Below, piece after piece: positions 1 through 7,049 of a stretch of 16,465 nt of DNA. This DNA is from PALSA-1355 sp031400775. GTDB lineage: Bacteria > Planctomycetota > Planctomycetia > Pirellulales > PALSA-1355. The position numbers were made by a program, and so were the translations under genes. The stretch covers positions 1 through 16,465 of the forward strand of contig JANNQN010000098.1 in assembly GCA_031400775.1 (NCBI GenBank), given 5' to 3'. Under the pieces are notes generated by a model, which saw nothing but the letters and a program-made list of their open reading frames with translations, did not search any database and was not told where the DNA came from. Each line of letters begins with the position of its first letter. The stretch's first letter is position 1.

Positions 1-853
1 CAAGGTGCTGGCGCCGCAAGATTCGCCGTTGCCGGGCCACATTCACATTGCCAGTGGGGGCGGGGGCGGCGGCGCCAACAATGCCGCGTTCCTGGGACCG
101 AAATATGCCAGCATCACGCTGGGCAACGGCAACCCGCCGCAGAACACCGAGCGGCCCGCCAATCTGAGCGAAGCGGCCGACGCCGAGCGTAATGCCTTCC
201 GCCGGCAAGTCAACGACCACTTTTCCCGCCGTCGCCGCACGGCCGATAGCGATGCGTTTGTCTCATCGTTCGATTCCGCCAAGCAGCTCATGGACCGCCG
301 CGACGTATTCGATGTCACCAAGGAGCCCGCGGCCGATCTGGAGCGCTACGGCACGCACGAGTTTGGCCGGCATTGCCTGCTCGCGCGGCGGTTGCTGGAA
401 CACGGCGTGAGCGGCGTGCAGGTCAACCACTCGAATTACGACACGCACAACGAGAATTTCGATTTTCACATCGAGCAACTGGGCGAGTTCGATCGCACGT
501 TCGCCACGCTGGTCCAAGACCTGGTCGCGCGTGGCTTGTGGAAGAGCACGCTGTTGGTGGTCATGTCCGAGTTCGGGCGCACGCCCAACATCAATCGCTT
601 CTTCGGCCGCGATCACTGGGGCAAAGCTTGGAGCGTCGTGCTGGGCGGATGCGGAATTCAACCCAGCGCCGTGATCGGCAAGACCAACGCCAACGGCACC
701 GAAGTCGCCGACCGGCAAGTCGATCACGGGCATTTGTTCCACACCTACTTGAAAGCCGTGGGCGTCGACCCGACGGCCAAGTTCGACGCCGGAGGCCGCG
801 CGATCCCCATGGCCGATCCGGCCGCCGAAGCGATCTCGGAGTTACTGGCATGA
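1..853 (+). CDS. DUF1501 family protein, C-terminal part (5' end outside window)
   Basis: The reading frame is open from the left edge, so this is the C-terminal 280 or so residues of a longer protein; DUF1501 proteins are usually 400-480 residues. The visible sequence has the family hallmarks: a glycine run followed by ANNAAFLGPKYA, the motif NYDTHNENF, SEFGRTPNIN, then GRDHWGKAWSVVLGG and a final GGRAIPMADP. The conserved His and Asp residues and the distant resemblance to the alkaline phosphatase/sulfatase fold suggest a metal-dependent hydrolase, but the substrate is unknown. In planctomycetes these genes are abundant, usually carry a Tat signal and sit beside DUF1549/DUF1553 cytochrome-like genes or WD40 genes. 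The stop codon overlaps the start of the WD40 gene by four bases (ATGA), so the two are probably translationally coupled. Family assignment is firm; function is not. Confidence 0.92.
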   Translation, partial: KVLAPQDSPLPGHIHIASGGGGGGANNAAFLGPKYASITLGNGNPPQNTERPANLSEAADAERNAFRRQVNDHFSRRRRTADSDAFVSSFDSAKQLMDRRDVFDVTKEPAADLERYGTHEFGRHCLLARRLLEHGVSGVQVNHSNYDTHNENFDFHIEQLGEFDRTFATLVQDLVARGLWKSTLLVVMSEFGRTPNINRFFGRDHWGKAWSVVLGGCGIQPSAVIGKTNANGTEVADRQVDHGHLFHTYLKAVGVDPTAKFDAGGRAIPMADPAAEAISELLA

Positions 854-1887
854 ACGCGACACCCGCGGCCAATCCGACGCCGCCCAATCCCCCGCCAGCC
901 GATCCGCAACAGACGCATGCGATCGGCGAATTCAAGCACACCAGCCCGCTGTTGAGTTGCCGCTTCGACCCCAGCGGACAGTTCGTGTTCGCCACGGCCT
1001 ATGACAATACGATCCAGCGCTGGCAGTTGTCCTCCGGCAAGGTCACGCCACTTTTGGGTCACGATAGTTGGGTGCGAGCCCTGGCGTTTCATCCCTCGGG
1101 CAGCACTCTGTACAGCGGCGGTTACGATGGCCGCGTGATCTGGTGGGAGCCCACAAGCGAGTCGCCTCAGCCACTACGGACCCTGGAAGCCCACCAGGGC
1201 TGGGTGCGGGCCGTAACCGTCAGTGCCGATGGAAAGCTGTTGGTCACTTGCGGGAACGACAACCTGGTGAAAATCTGGAACGCGCTGGACGGCACGCCGC
1301 TGGGAGAGTGCTTCGGCCATGCGAATCACGTCTACAACGTCGCCTTTCATCCCGACGGACGACGACTCGTATCGGGCGACTTGAAGGGCATCGTGCGCGA
1401 GTGGGACCTGGAAAGCTGCGAGCAACTGCGGCAGTTCGACGCGCAGGCTCTATGGAAATACGACCCGGGATTTGGCGCTGACATCGGCGGCGTGCGCGGC
1501 ATTGGCTTTAGCGGCGACGGCAAGCTGCTGGCCTGCGGCGGCATCAGCGAAGTCTCCAACGCCTTCGCCGGCCTGGGCCATCCGCTGGTCGTCGTGATCG
1601 ACGTCGAGACGGGGGAGAAGCGACAACAACACGTTACCGCGGCCAAGCTCAAAGGTCCCGTGTGGAATGTGCGATACCACCGCGATGGCTACTTGATCGG
1701 CTGCAGCGGCGGTCACGACGGCGGGCATCTGCTGTTCTGGAAGACCGAGCAGCCCAACGAGTTTTTCGATTTCAAGCTACCCGATCTGTGCCGCGACTTC
1801 GATCTGCACGTCGACCAACTGCGGCTGGCCACGTCGCACGACGACAAGACGCTGCGGCTGTGGCAGATGACGGCCAAGGCGGGCTAA
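850..1887 (+). CDS. WD40 repeat beta-propeller protein
   Basis: A 345-residue protein built almost entirely of WD40 repeats. After a Pro/Ala-rich leader (residues 1-28) about seven blades can be read. Their typical ends are TIQRWQL, RVIWWEP, LVKIWNA, IVREWDL, a divergent fifth blade around VVVIDVETG, LLFWKTE and TLRLWQM, each preceded by a His-containing turn such as HDSWVRALAFHPSG. Seven blades would close one propeller. There is no signal peptide, so a cytoplasmic scaffold or interaction role is likely. The ATG at 850 overlaps the DUF1501 stop, and a GGAG at 838-841 inside the upstream gene gives an eight-base-spaced ribosome site, which supports this start. A longer frame beginning at 373 runs antiparallel in codon phase to DUF1501 and is rejected. 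The partner is unknown; co-transcription suggests it works with the DUF1501 product. Confidence 0.93.
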   Translation: MNATPAANPTPPNPPPADPQQTHAIGEFKHTSPLLSCRFDPSGQFVFATAYDNTIQRWQLSSGKVTPLLGHDSWVRALAFHPSGSTLYSGGYDGRVIWWEPTSESPQPLRTLEAHQGWVRAVTVSADGKLLVTCGNDNLVKIWNALDGTPLGECFGHANHVYNVAFHPDGRRLVSGDLKGIVREWDLESCEQLRQFDAQALWKYDPGFGADIGGVRGIGFSGDGKLLACGGISEVSNAFAGLGHPLVVVIDVETGEKRQQHVTAAKLKGPVWNVRYHRDGYLIGCSGGHDGGHLLFWKTEQPNEFFDFKLPDLCRDFDLHVDQLRLATSHDDKTLRLWQMTAKAG

Positions 1888-1939
1888 GCCGCGAAGCGGT
1901 GTAATGACCGAACGAGCGGCGCAAGGCGCTTACAGAATT

Positions 1940-2908
1940 TCAGCCCAGCGGCACGGCGTGCTTGGCGATGTACTCGTCGAACGACGGGTCGAGCCCGATA
2001 TAGTGAAATTGCTCGGCGAATTTTAGTCCGTGCTCGGCGCCGCGGCGGGCCGAGCCGGCGCGAAACCGCAGATCGACAAACGCGCGAATCGCGGCCGCCG
2101 GGTCGCCTTCCAGCTCGGGAAGCTTCAGCTTTCGTTTCGCCAGGGCCGTGCGAAACTCGTGTACCATGTTGCCGATCATCGTCCGATTGGCGCGGATCGC
2201 CGCCATCTTCTTGTCGATCGTCGAAGTGATGTCGACAACGCGATTGACCGCCTGCGGCCCGCGCGCGTAATAATACTTCTCGCTCACCGCGTGTGGCTTG
2301 AGCCCCGCGGCGAAGTGCTCGGGAAAATCCAAATGCCCGCCGGCCATCCAGCAGGCCGCCTCGACGCACTGCGCGGTCACATAATGATCGGGGTTTTCCT
2401 CGTAGTGTCCCCAGGGGTCGTAGCTGAAGATCGTGTCGATCTTGAGCAAGCGAATCAAGAAGATCAGTCGGGCACGCATCTCGACGCGCGAGACGTCGTC
2501 CATGCGATGGTTGCGATAGCCGAGATTGAAGACTTGCTTGATTCCCAGCACCTTGGCCATGGCTTCGTTGTCGGCCTCGTTGGCGGCGATGGTCTGGCCC
2601 GAGCTGAGATCGGCCGAGTCCTTCTCGTCGTTGCTAGTGCGAATCAGGTATCCGGTGTAACCCTCTTCGATCAGTTTGGCGATCGTGCCGCCGGCCAGGA
2701 TCGAGTGATCGTCCGAATGCGGAGCGATCGTGGCCAGCACCTTGCCGGCGTGCGGTTTTCCGCTCCGGGCGCGCTCGATCGTGATCGGGCCGGGCGCGGT
2801 GACATCGGCGCCGGCCGGGGCCGGTTTGTCCGGCTGAGACGCCGCCTGATTGGCGCCCAGCAGCGATGTGCTGGCCAGGCTGCTGCCTAAGAATTCGCGT
2901 CGCTCCAT
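1940..2908 (-). CDS. PIG-L family deacetylase, Tat-exported
   Basis: A 322-residue protein of the PIG-L/LmbE family, zinc-dependent enzymes that remove acetyl groups from N-acetylglucosamine-type substrates. The family zinc motif normally reads PHPDDE; here it is PHSDDHS at residues 63-69. The second zinc motif appears as NPDHYVTA at 172-179, so the predicted ligands are His64, Asp67 and His175. The N-terminus MERREFLGSSLASTSLLG is a twin-arginine signal, implying folded export. I chose the ATG at 2908 because it begins this signal; the longer GTG frame to 2983 would add 25 residues upstream of it and cover the promoter region. A TACAAT box at 2957-2962 (minus strand) is a candidate -10. It converges with the WD40 gene across 52 bp. 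Substrate unknown: a periplasmic sugar or glycoconjugate is an inference from export. Confidence 0.92.
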   Translation of the reverse strand: MERREFLGSSLASTSLLGANQAASQPDKPAPAGADVTAPGPITIERARSGKPHAGKVLATIAPHSDDHSILAGGTIAKLIEEGYTGYLIRTSNDEKDSADLSSGQTIAANEADNEAMAKVLGIKQVFNLGYRNHRMDDVSRVEMRARLIFLIRLLKIDTIFSYDPWGHYEENPDHYVTAQCVEAACWMAGGHLDFPEHFAAGLKPHAVSEKYYYARGPQAVNRVVDITSTIDKKMAAIRANRTMIGNMVHEFRTALAKRKLKLPELEGDPAAAIRAFVDLRFRAGSARRGAEHGLKFAEQFHYIGLDPSFDEYIAKHAVPLG

Positions 2909-2967
2909 GGTTTTAGGTCTCTCGCGGAAGATCGAATTGCGCGCTCCGGCGCCGATATTGTAGGCGA

Positions 2968-3002
2968 TTGGGCCGGGGTACACTCCCTAAAAACCGGCCC
3001 AA
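2968..3002. repeat. Perfect 9-bp inverted repeat in divergent promoter region
   Basis: TTGGGCCGG (2968-2976) and CCGGCCCAA (2994-3002) are perfect inverted arms around a 17-base spacer. The element lies between the divergent PIG-L and helix-hairpin-helix genes, directly upstream of the candidate -10 of the PIG-L gene. The arm spacing is compatible with a dimeric repressor site or a hairpin. There is no T-tract on either side, so it is not a simple intrinsic terminator. Confidence 0.5.
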
Positions 3003-3059
3003 AAGGTCCGAAGCGAACCAGCGGGGGAGCGATTGGCCAAGGCCGCGGCGAATTGCATG

Positions 3060-3090
3060 TTGTACAATTGTCTGGCGCTTGCGCGATAAT
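3060..3090 (+). promoter_or_regulatory. Candidate promoter for the helix-hairpin-helix gene
   Basis: TTGTAC (3060-3065) and GATAAT (3085-3090) could be -35 and -10 boxes with a 19-base spacer, longer than the ideal 17. The -10 lies 27 bases before the start codon. TTGTAC is also part of an 8-bp palindrome, TTGTACAA. This is motif matching only. Confidence 0.35.
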
Positions 3091-3117
3091 CGATTCAATT
3101 AAGAAGGAGCAGCCGCG

Positions 3118-3528
3118 ATGGGTCAGTCTCACAAGATCCCGGCGGCGTTGGCTTTGGTGCTGACGGTGCTGGCCAGCTACACGATCTGTGGTGCGGTCCA
3201 AGCGGCCGACACAACCGTCGCCCCGCCAAAAAAACTTGCCGACATGCCCATCGGCCGCAACTGGCGTCCGGGCGGGTTGATCGGCCCGCAGACGCGCTCG
3301 CCGCGCACGGCCGTGGCCGCCAAGCCGAAGCGCGGACCTGCCGCCAACAAGATCGACCTGAACACCTGCACGCTCGAGCAATTGCAAAATCTGCCGGGCG
3401 TCGGACCGGCGATGGGGGCCCATATCATGGCCGGACGGCCCTATCGCAGCTTCGACGACCTGGCCCGCGACGGGGTGCCGCTGAGCACGATCGATCGGAT
3501 CCGCACGCTGGTCACGGTCGGCCCCTAG
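3118..3528 (+). CDS. Exported ComEA-like helix-hairpin-helix protein
   Basis: A 136-residue protein with a Sec signal peptide (hydrophobic stretch about residues 7-27, cleavage probably after VQAA) and a C-terminal ComEA-type helix-hairpin-helix pair. The core reads KIDLNTCTLEQLQNLPGVGP at 78-97, followed by a second half with YRSFDDL at 109-115 and IDRIRTLV at 125-132. The LPGVGP hairpin is the backbone-contacting DNA loop of this family. ComEA binds incoming DNA in the periplasm of competent bacteria; lone exported HhH proteins are common in planctomycetes and need not serve competence. No ComEC or ComF is visible here. The AAGGAG at 3104-3109, eight bases before the ATG, makes the start secure. 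The 40-residue linker after the signal is Pro/Arg/Lys rich and basic, which would help nucleic acid binding. Confidence 0.9.
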   Translation: MGQSHKIPAALALVLTVLASYTICGAVQAADTTVAPPKKLADMPIGRNWRPGGLIGPQTRSPRTAVAAKPKRGPAANKIDLNTCTLEQLQNLPGVGPAMGAHIMAGRPYRSFDDLARDGVPLSTIDRIRTLVTVGP

Positions 3529-3545
3529 AATGCCTCGGGCGAGGA

Positions 3546-3573
3546 TTCGCTCGGGAGAGTTCGCTCGGGAGAG
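3546..3573 (+). repeat. Two perfect tandem copies of a 14-bp unit
   Basis: The unit TTCGCTCGGGAGAG occurs at 3546-3559 and again at 3560-3573 with no difference. It lies in the 127-bp gap between the helix-hairpin-helix gene and the small acidic gene, right after a CCTCGGGCGAGG mini-palindrome that follows the upstream stop. It is probably a slippage duplication; a regulatory role is possible but unsupported. Confidence 0.7.
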
Positions 3574-3655
3574 GGCGAAAAATGTTTCTTGCCGACTCCG
3601 GCGGGGGTACAATGATCGGTGATGCCTTATCCGAGCCCCGCAAGAGAACCCGACC

Positions 3656-3943
3656 ATGAGCGAATCCAACACCAGCGACGTCAACTACGAGAGCCTGCCC
3701 TTGGGCATGGCGATGGACGAAACCGACGTCAATCTGCGCTACTACTTCAGCCAGATGCCCAAAGAAAAGCTGGCCGAATACGTGTCGACCTGGACCGACG
3801 ACGTCGTCATCGACTGGGACGGCAATTTCCGCGATGACGGAACGTTGTTCCTGACTTGCAGCGAGCGCGACGTCGATATCGAAGAGTACCGCAAGGTGCT
3901 GGCCGAACACATCCGCTTTCGATTCGCCAGCGACCGCGGTTAA
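3656..3943 (+). CDS. Small acidic hypothetical protein
   Basis: I do not recognise this 95-residue protein. It is strongly acidic, has no signal peptide or membrane segment, and looks like a compact soluble domain: a Tyr/Leu-rich start, YYFSQMPKEKLAEYVSTW around 29-46, then TDDVVIDWDGNF, which reads as a beta strand, and a charged C-terminal helix. Upstream, TTTCTT (3585-3590) and TACAAT (3608-3613) with a 17-base spacer could be a promoter; the ribosome site AAGAGAA is weak. The competing minus-strand frame over 3512-3970 and the plus-strand frame from 3619 lack a ribosome site and have no recognisable composition. The stop codon is embedded in a CGCGG/CCGCG hairpin (3935-3951) shared with the convergent cytochrome gene. 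I assign a real gene with moderate confidence and no function. Confidence 0.7.
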   Translation: MSESNTSDVNYESLPLGMAMDETDVNLRYYFSQMPKEKLAEYVSTWTDDVVIDWDGNFRDDGTLFLTCSERDVDIEEYRKVLAEHIRFRFASDRG

Positions 3944-3970
3944 TTGCCGCGTAACGCTGCACGCGACCAA

Positions 3971-5014
3971 TCAGTACTGACAGCGCTCGCTGTGGACCTG
4001 ATAGGTCTTGTGCGACTTGATCGGGTCGCCGGCCGGGTGACAGCGCTGGCACGACTCGACGACCGCCAGCTCGCGGTGCTTCTTGCTCGAGCCGGTGTGT
4101 ACGTCGTGGCAACTCAGGCAGGTCGTCGATTCGCGACCGAGAAGCACCACGTCGCGAAGATTCTCCAGCACGTGCGCGTCGCCCGGGTTCAGCTTGGGAT
4201 CGTCGAGCGCCTTCCAATCGACCTGGAAATCCCTGAACAGATTGTCGCCGGCCACGAAGTTGGTCGGATAGGGCAGGCCGCTGGTCTTTGAGCGGCCGAA
4301 TCGAATGTGGCACGACCCGCAGATCGAGGCGACCACGGCCGGCGAATCCTGGCGAGCTTTGGCCAGGGGAATGAGCTTCGCGTCCTCGGTGTGCCCCTCG
4401 GGGGCGTCGCCGTGACAGGCAAAGCATTCGATCGCAACGGTGGCGAAAGCATGCGTCTTCGGATCGACGGCCGTCGTGTGGCAGCCGGCACAGGACGTGG
4501 CAAATGTCTCGGCTTCCCAGTGCGGGTTGTCGGTCTTTTCCAGCCGGGCGCGACGTCCGCGGCCGAGCGCGGCGGTGACCGAGAGCAAGTCGGCCTTGCC
4601 ATACGCGGCCGAACGCTTGAGAAACCGCTGGGCGCGCGAGTCGCCCATCAGCAATTGGACCTCGCCGGCAATCGCTTTGGTTTTGGCGTCCGAGGCAAGC
4701 GCCTGCATGGCTGGCTCGTTGGGGTCGGCATCGCGAATCGTTCGATTGTGTTTGTTGGTCGGCCAGGTGCCGCCGACTTCGTTTCGATGGCAGAACAGGC
4801 ATTCGCCGCTTTCCATGTACTGCGGCACCTCGCCGCCGACGTGGTCGCCGCCCCAAGCGGCCGGATCAAGCAACTTTCCGTCGGCCGGAGGCGCGGCCAC
4901 CAGCGCGCGGGCGTCAATCGCCTGGCCAACGAGCGCCGCCAAAAGTGCGCAGGCGACCAACGCGAGCAGGGCGCTTGCCGCTAAATCAGTCAGTCCAGGC
5001 AGGCGGCGGCGCAC
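3971..5014 (-). CDS. Six-heme c-type cytochrome
   Basis: About 347 residues with six CxxCH haem c-binding motifs: CLFCH (72-76), CAGCH (175-179), CFACH (197-201), CGSCH (232-236), CLSCH (299-303) and CQRCH (322-326). The irregular spacing and the WPTNKHNR segment after the first motif resemble the cytochrome c554-type multiheme family. The role would be periplasmic electron transfer. The start is uncertain. The frame extends to 5176, but the terminator of the upstream amidohydrolase lies inside that extension. A GTG at 5014 gives an ideal arginine-rich n-region (RRRLPG) and hydrophobic segment (LAASALLALVACALLAALVG), so I prefer it; a TTG at 5053 is the alternative. The gene follows the amidohydrolase on the same strand but is separated by that terminator, so it may have its own weak promoter. 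It also ends convergently with the acidic gene. Confidence 0.88.
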   Translation of the reverse strand: MRRRLPGLTDLAASALLALVACALLAALVGQAIDARALVAAPPADGKLLDPAAWGGDHVGGEVPQYMESGECLFCHRNEVGGTWPTNKHNRTIRDADPNEPAMQALASDAKTKAIAGEVQLLMGDSRAQRFLKRSAAYGKADLLSVTAALGRGRRARLEKTDNPHWEAETFATSCAGCHTTAVDPKTHAFATVAIECFACHGDAPEGHTEDAKLIPLAKARQDSPAVVASICGSCHIRFGRSKTSGLPYPTNFVAGDNLFRDFQVDWKALDDPKLNPGDAHVLENLRDVVLLGRESTTCLSCHDVHTGSSKKHRELAVVESCQRCHPAGDPIKSHKTYQVHSERCQY

Positions 5015-5054
5015 CGAAGATGAACTCGTTTGCTTGATTGAGGGCCCGGTCAAT

Positions 5055-5102
5055 AAAAAACGCGGCGCGACCCTCGCCACAGTGGACGAGCATCGCGCCG
5101 CG
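5055..5102 (-). terminator. Intrinsic terminator after the amidohydrolase gene
   Basis: Read on the minus strand, the arms at 5093-5102 and 5061-5070 form a perfect 10-bp GC stem. Inside it CTCG/CGAG and CCAC/GTGG extend the pairing to nearly 18 bp, capped by a single A. Six T residues follow (5055-5060 on the complement). It begins 12 bases past the amidohydrolase stop. A 12-bp palindrome, CGATTGCAATCG, at 5101-5112 bridges the stem and the stop. Confidence 0.88.
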
Positions 5103-5114
5103 ATTGCAATCGTG

Positions 5115-6647
5115 CTATACGTTCGTGTCGTCGCGGACCCAGCCGTAAGCGGCGCGGTCGCTCGTGCCGCCGGCATCGCGATAGGCCGTCTTCAGCTTCG
5201 ACAACCCGTCCTTGGGTAGCGTCTTGCGCTTTTCGCTGGCATCGACGCCATACAGCTTGGCGGCGTTCAATCCGAAGATTTGGGCCTTGTCTTCCTTGGT
5301 GAGTTTCTTGTAGCCGTACTTCTCGCACAGTTCGTCGGAGATCTGGAACCGCTTGAAGGCGTCGATGGCCCACTGCGGCGAACCCCACCACAGGCAATCG
5401 GTACCCCAGATCACGTGGTCGGCGCCGTAGTTCTGTATGTTCTTGCCGATCAGGTGCTGGCACATCACCGGATGCGAAATCGCCAAGGTGGCGAACGACG
5501 AACCGATCTCCGGGTAAACGTTGGTCATCTTCGGGTTGCGCTGCTTGATCTTCATCAGCACGTCGTGCCAGTCGAAATCGCCCGTCTCGGGATTGAAGTG
5601 GTTCAGCTCTTCGTATTTCGGCTCGTTCGGGCCGTGTTTCAAGGCCGAGTGATAAATCACGAACGTCAGATCCGGATGGTCCAGCGCCGCCTTCTCAACG
5701 TCCTTGGGATTGGCCAGGTCGCCCAAGGTGCGCGACTGGGCGGAAAAGCCCTTGTGAACGCTGAAGAACTTCAGCCCCAGTTCTTTCGACTTCTCATAGA
5801 ACGGATAGGTCATCTTCTCGTCGTCGAGTTGGAAGCCGCCGCCGCTGCGGCCCGGATCGGTGTGGCAGTACCACTTCCAGGAGTCGATGCCATACAACTT
5901 CACCTCGCGCTCCATCTGATCGAACAGCGCCTTCTTGTCTTGGCTGTTGGTCTTCATGTCCCAGTAATGGTTGGGAGCACAGTTGCCCTGGCACAGGGCG
6001 CGGACACCGCCGGCCATGTCGTTGATATCTTTCTTGCGCTTCGACATCACCCAGCTCGGCAGAATCTTTCCGGCAATTCCAGGCGTTCGCTCCGCGCCTT
6101 CCAGCGGCTTGCCGTCCTTGCCGTACTGGTTTTCCTTGCCCGGCACGCCCGAGATGACGACCATGGCCGTTTCGCTGTCGAAGTACATCTCCTTGACGAA
6201 ATTCGGGAAGGAGTAGGCTTCGGCATCATCGGTCAGCTTGAAGCCCATGTTCTTCACGAATTCCATATTGCGGAATCCGATGGCGGCGCCGTTGGTAAAG
6301 TGCGCCTGCACGTCCACGATGAAGTATTCGCTCTTGGGATACTTGTCCTCGTAGGCGCCTGGCTCCAGGGTCTCGATTTTGTCGACCGCAAAGCAGCTAT
6401 TGGGACCGTAGACCATGCTCTGAGCCAGGAAGCATGTGGCCATGCCCATGCTGCTGGCCATGAAAGCGCGGCGTTCCATTCCCAGTTTCTTGGCATTCTC
6501 TTCGGCCATCGTGCCGATCAAGTACTCGACCTGCTTCTGCTGCTTCGTCTGCGGACGCGGCGTCAGCTCTTCGTTCGAGACGACTTGGGTCGGCATCGCG
6601 GTGTCGACGCCCTTCTTCCGGTCGCGCACCCATTTTGGGATCCACAT
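5115..6647 (-). CDS. Amidohydrolase-family (TIM-barrel) protein with internal Tat motif
   Basis: A 510-residue protein of the amidohydrolase 2 superfamily, metal-dependent hydrolases or decarboxylases. Visible elements are VDVQAHF (111-117, first barrel strand), FFSVHKGFS with His298, FVIYHSAL with His333, and VIWGTDCLWWG with Asp417, the usual late-strand metal/acid residue. The first motif normally reads DxHxH; here it is DVQAH, so one His is replaced by Gln. This predicts altered metal binding or a decarboxylase-like single-metal site. A twin-arginine-like segment, MERRAFMASSMGMATCFLA, begins only at residue 57 behind a long polar leader, which is unusual for Tat substrates. The ATG at 6647 has an AGGAGT ribosome site (6656-6661 on the complement), so the long leader appears real. 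A consensus promoter lies about 220 bases upstream and a strong terminator follows. The substrate is unknown. Confidence 0.88.
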   Translation of the reverse strand: MWIPKWVRDRKKGVDTAMPTQVVSNEELTPRPQTKQQKQVEYLIGTMAEENAKKLGMERRAFMASSMGMATCFLAQSMVYGPNSCFAVDKIETLEPGAYEDKYPKSEYFIVDVQAHFTNGAAIGFRNMEFVKNMGFKLTDDAEAYSFPNFVKEMYFDSETAMVVISGVPGKENQYGKDGKPLEGAERTPGIAGKILPSWVMSKRKKDINDMAGGVRALCQGNCAPNHYWDMKTNSQDKKALFDQMEREVKLYGIDSWKWYCHTDPGRSGGGFQLDDEKMTYPFYEKSKELGLKFFSVHKGFSAQSRTLGDLANPKDVEKAALDHPDLTFVIYHSALKHGPNEPKYEELNHFNPETGDFDWHDVLMKIKQRNPKMTNVYPEIGSSFATLAISHPVMCQHLIGKNIQNYGADHVIWGTDCLWWGSPQWAIDAFKRFQISDELCEKYGYKKLTKEDKAQIFGLNAAKLYGVDASEKRKTLPKDGLSKLKTAYRDAGGTSDRAAYGWVRDDTNV

Positions 6648-6875
6648 GGAACATCACTCCTGAAAGAGAAAGCGGCAACTGCTGCTGGTTGGAACTTTTG
6701 ACCCCACGACCGAAGACGAACGCACAACTCCTCGACCGTGGTGAATCAATCGCATCACGTACGGCTCGGGCTGTGGGCGGGCTCGTATCAGTTCCGCGCG
6801 CTTTCGTGGGGGGCGAAACAGCGCATCGGACGAGGCCGCACGGGCGGCACGCTCCGGGACTCGTGGGCGCCGCCT

Positions 6876-6905
6876 ATTATAGACACCCGCAAAAACCGCT
6901 GTAAA
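6876..6905 (-). promoter_or_regulatory. Sigma70-type promoter for the amidohydrolase gene
   Basis: On the minus strand TTTACA (complement of 6900-6905) and a perfect TATAAT (complement of 6876-6881) are separated by 18 bases, eleven of twelve matches to the consensus. Transcription would start near 6869, giving a 5' leader of roughly 220 bases, unusually long for the neighbourhood. Confidence 0.7.
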
Positions 6906-6970
6906 CGATATTCCTGATTTTGTCGTGCGACCCCGACCGGGCTGCAGGCAATCGATCACGGCTCACGCAT

Positions 6971-7049
6971 GCGTTGCCCAGCGCCGCCACCCGGCACGCG
7001 CAAAAAACACACCACGGCTCGACGTTCGAGCCGTGGCACTGGGCAATGC
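6971..7049. repeat. Nested inverted repeat surrounding a terminator
   Basis: The outer arms GCGTTGCCCAGCGC (6971-6984) and GCACTGGGCAATGC (7036-7049) are inverted copies with two mismatches, one of which is a G-U pair in RNA of either strand. The inner perfect 11-bp arms lie at 7012-7022 and 7026-7036. The A-tract of the minus-strand terminator sits between the outer and inner left arms. Confidence 0.65.
7002..7036 (-). terminator. Intrinsic terminator after the Gly-rich TPR gene
   Basis: On the minus strand an 11-bp perfect stem (7026-7036 paired with 7012-7022, loop of three bases) is followed by a TGTG spacer and six T residues (complement of 7002-7007). It lies 28 bases past the stop codon at 7064. 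Confidence 0.85.

Noticed and set aside
373..1887. A 504-residue plus-strand frame reaching back into DUF1501
   Set aside because: The first 159 residues are Arg-rich out-of-frame translation of DUF1501; the WD40 protein starts at the ATG at 850.
3512..3970. A 152-residue minus-strand frame overlapping the small acidic gene
   Set aside because: No ribosome site or recognisable domain, and it overlaps both neighbours; the acidic plus-strand gene has better composition and a possible promoter. Not fully excluded.
5280..6701. A 473-residue plus-strand open frame opposite the amidohydrolase
   Set aside because: It is the antisense shadow of a gene with clear motifs, ribosome site, promoter and terminator; its own composition is typical of antisense frames in high-GC DNA.
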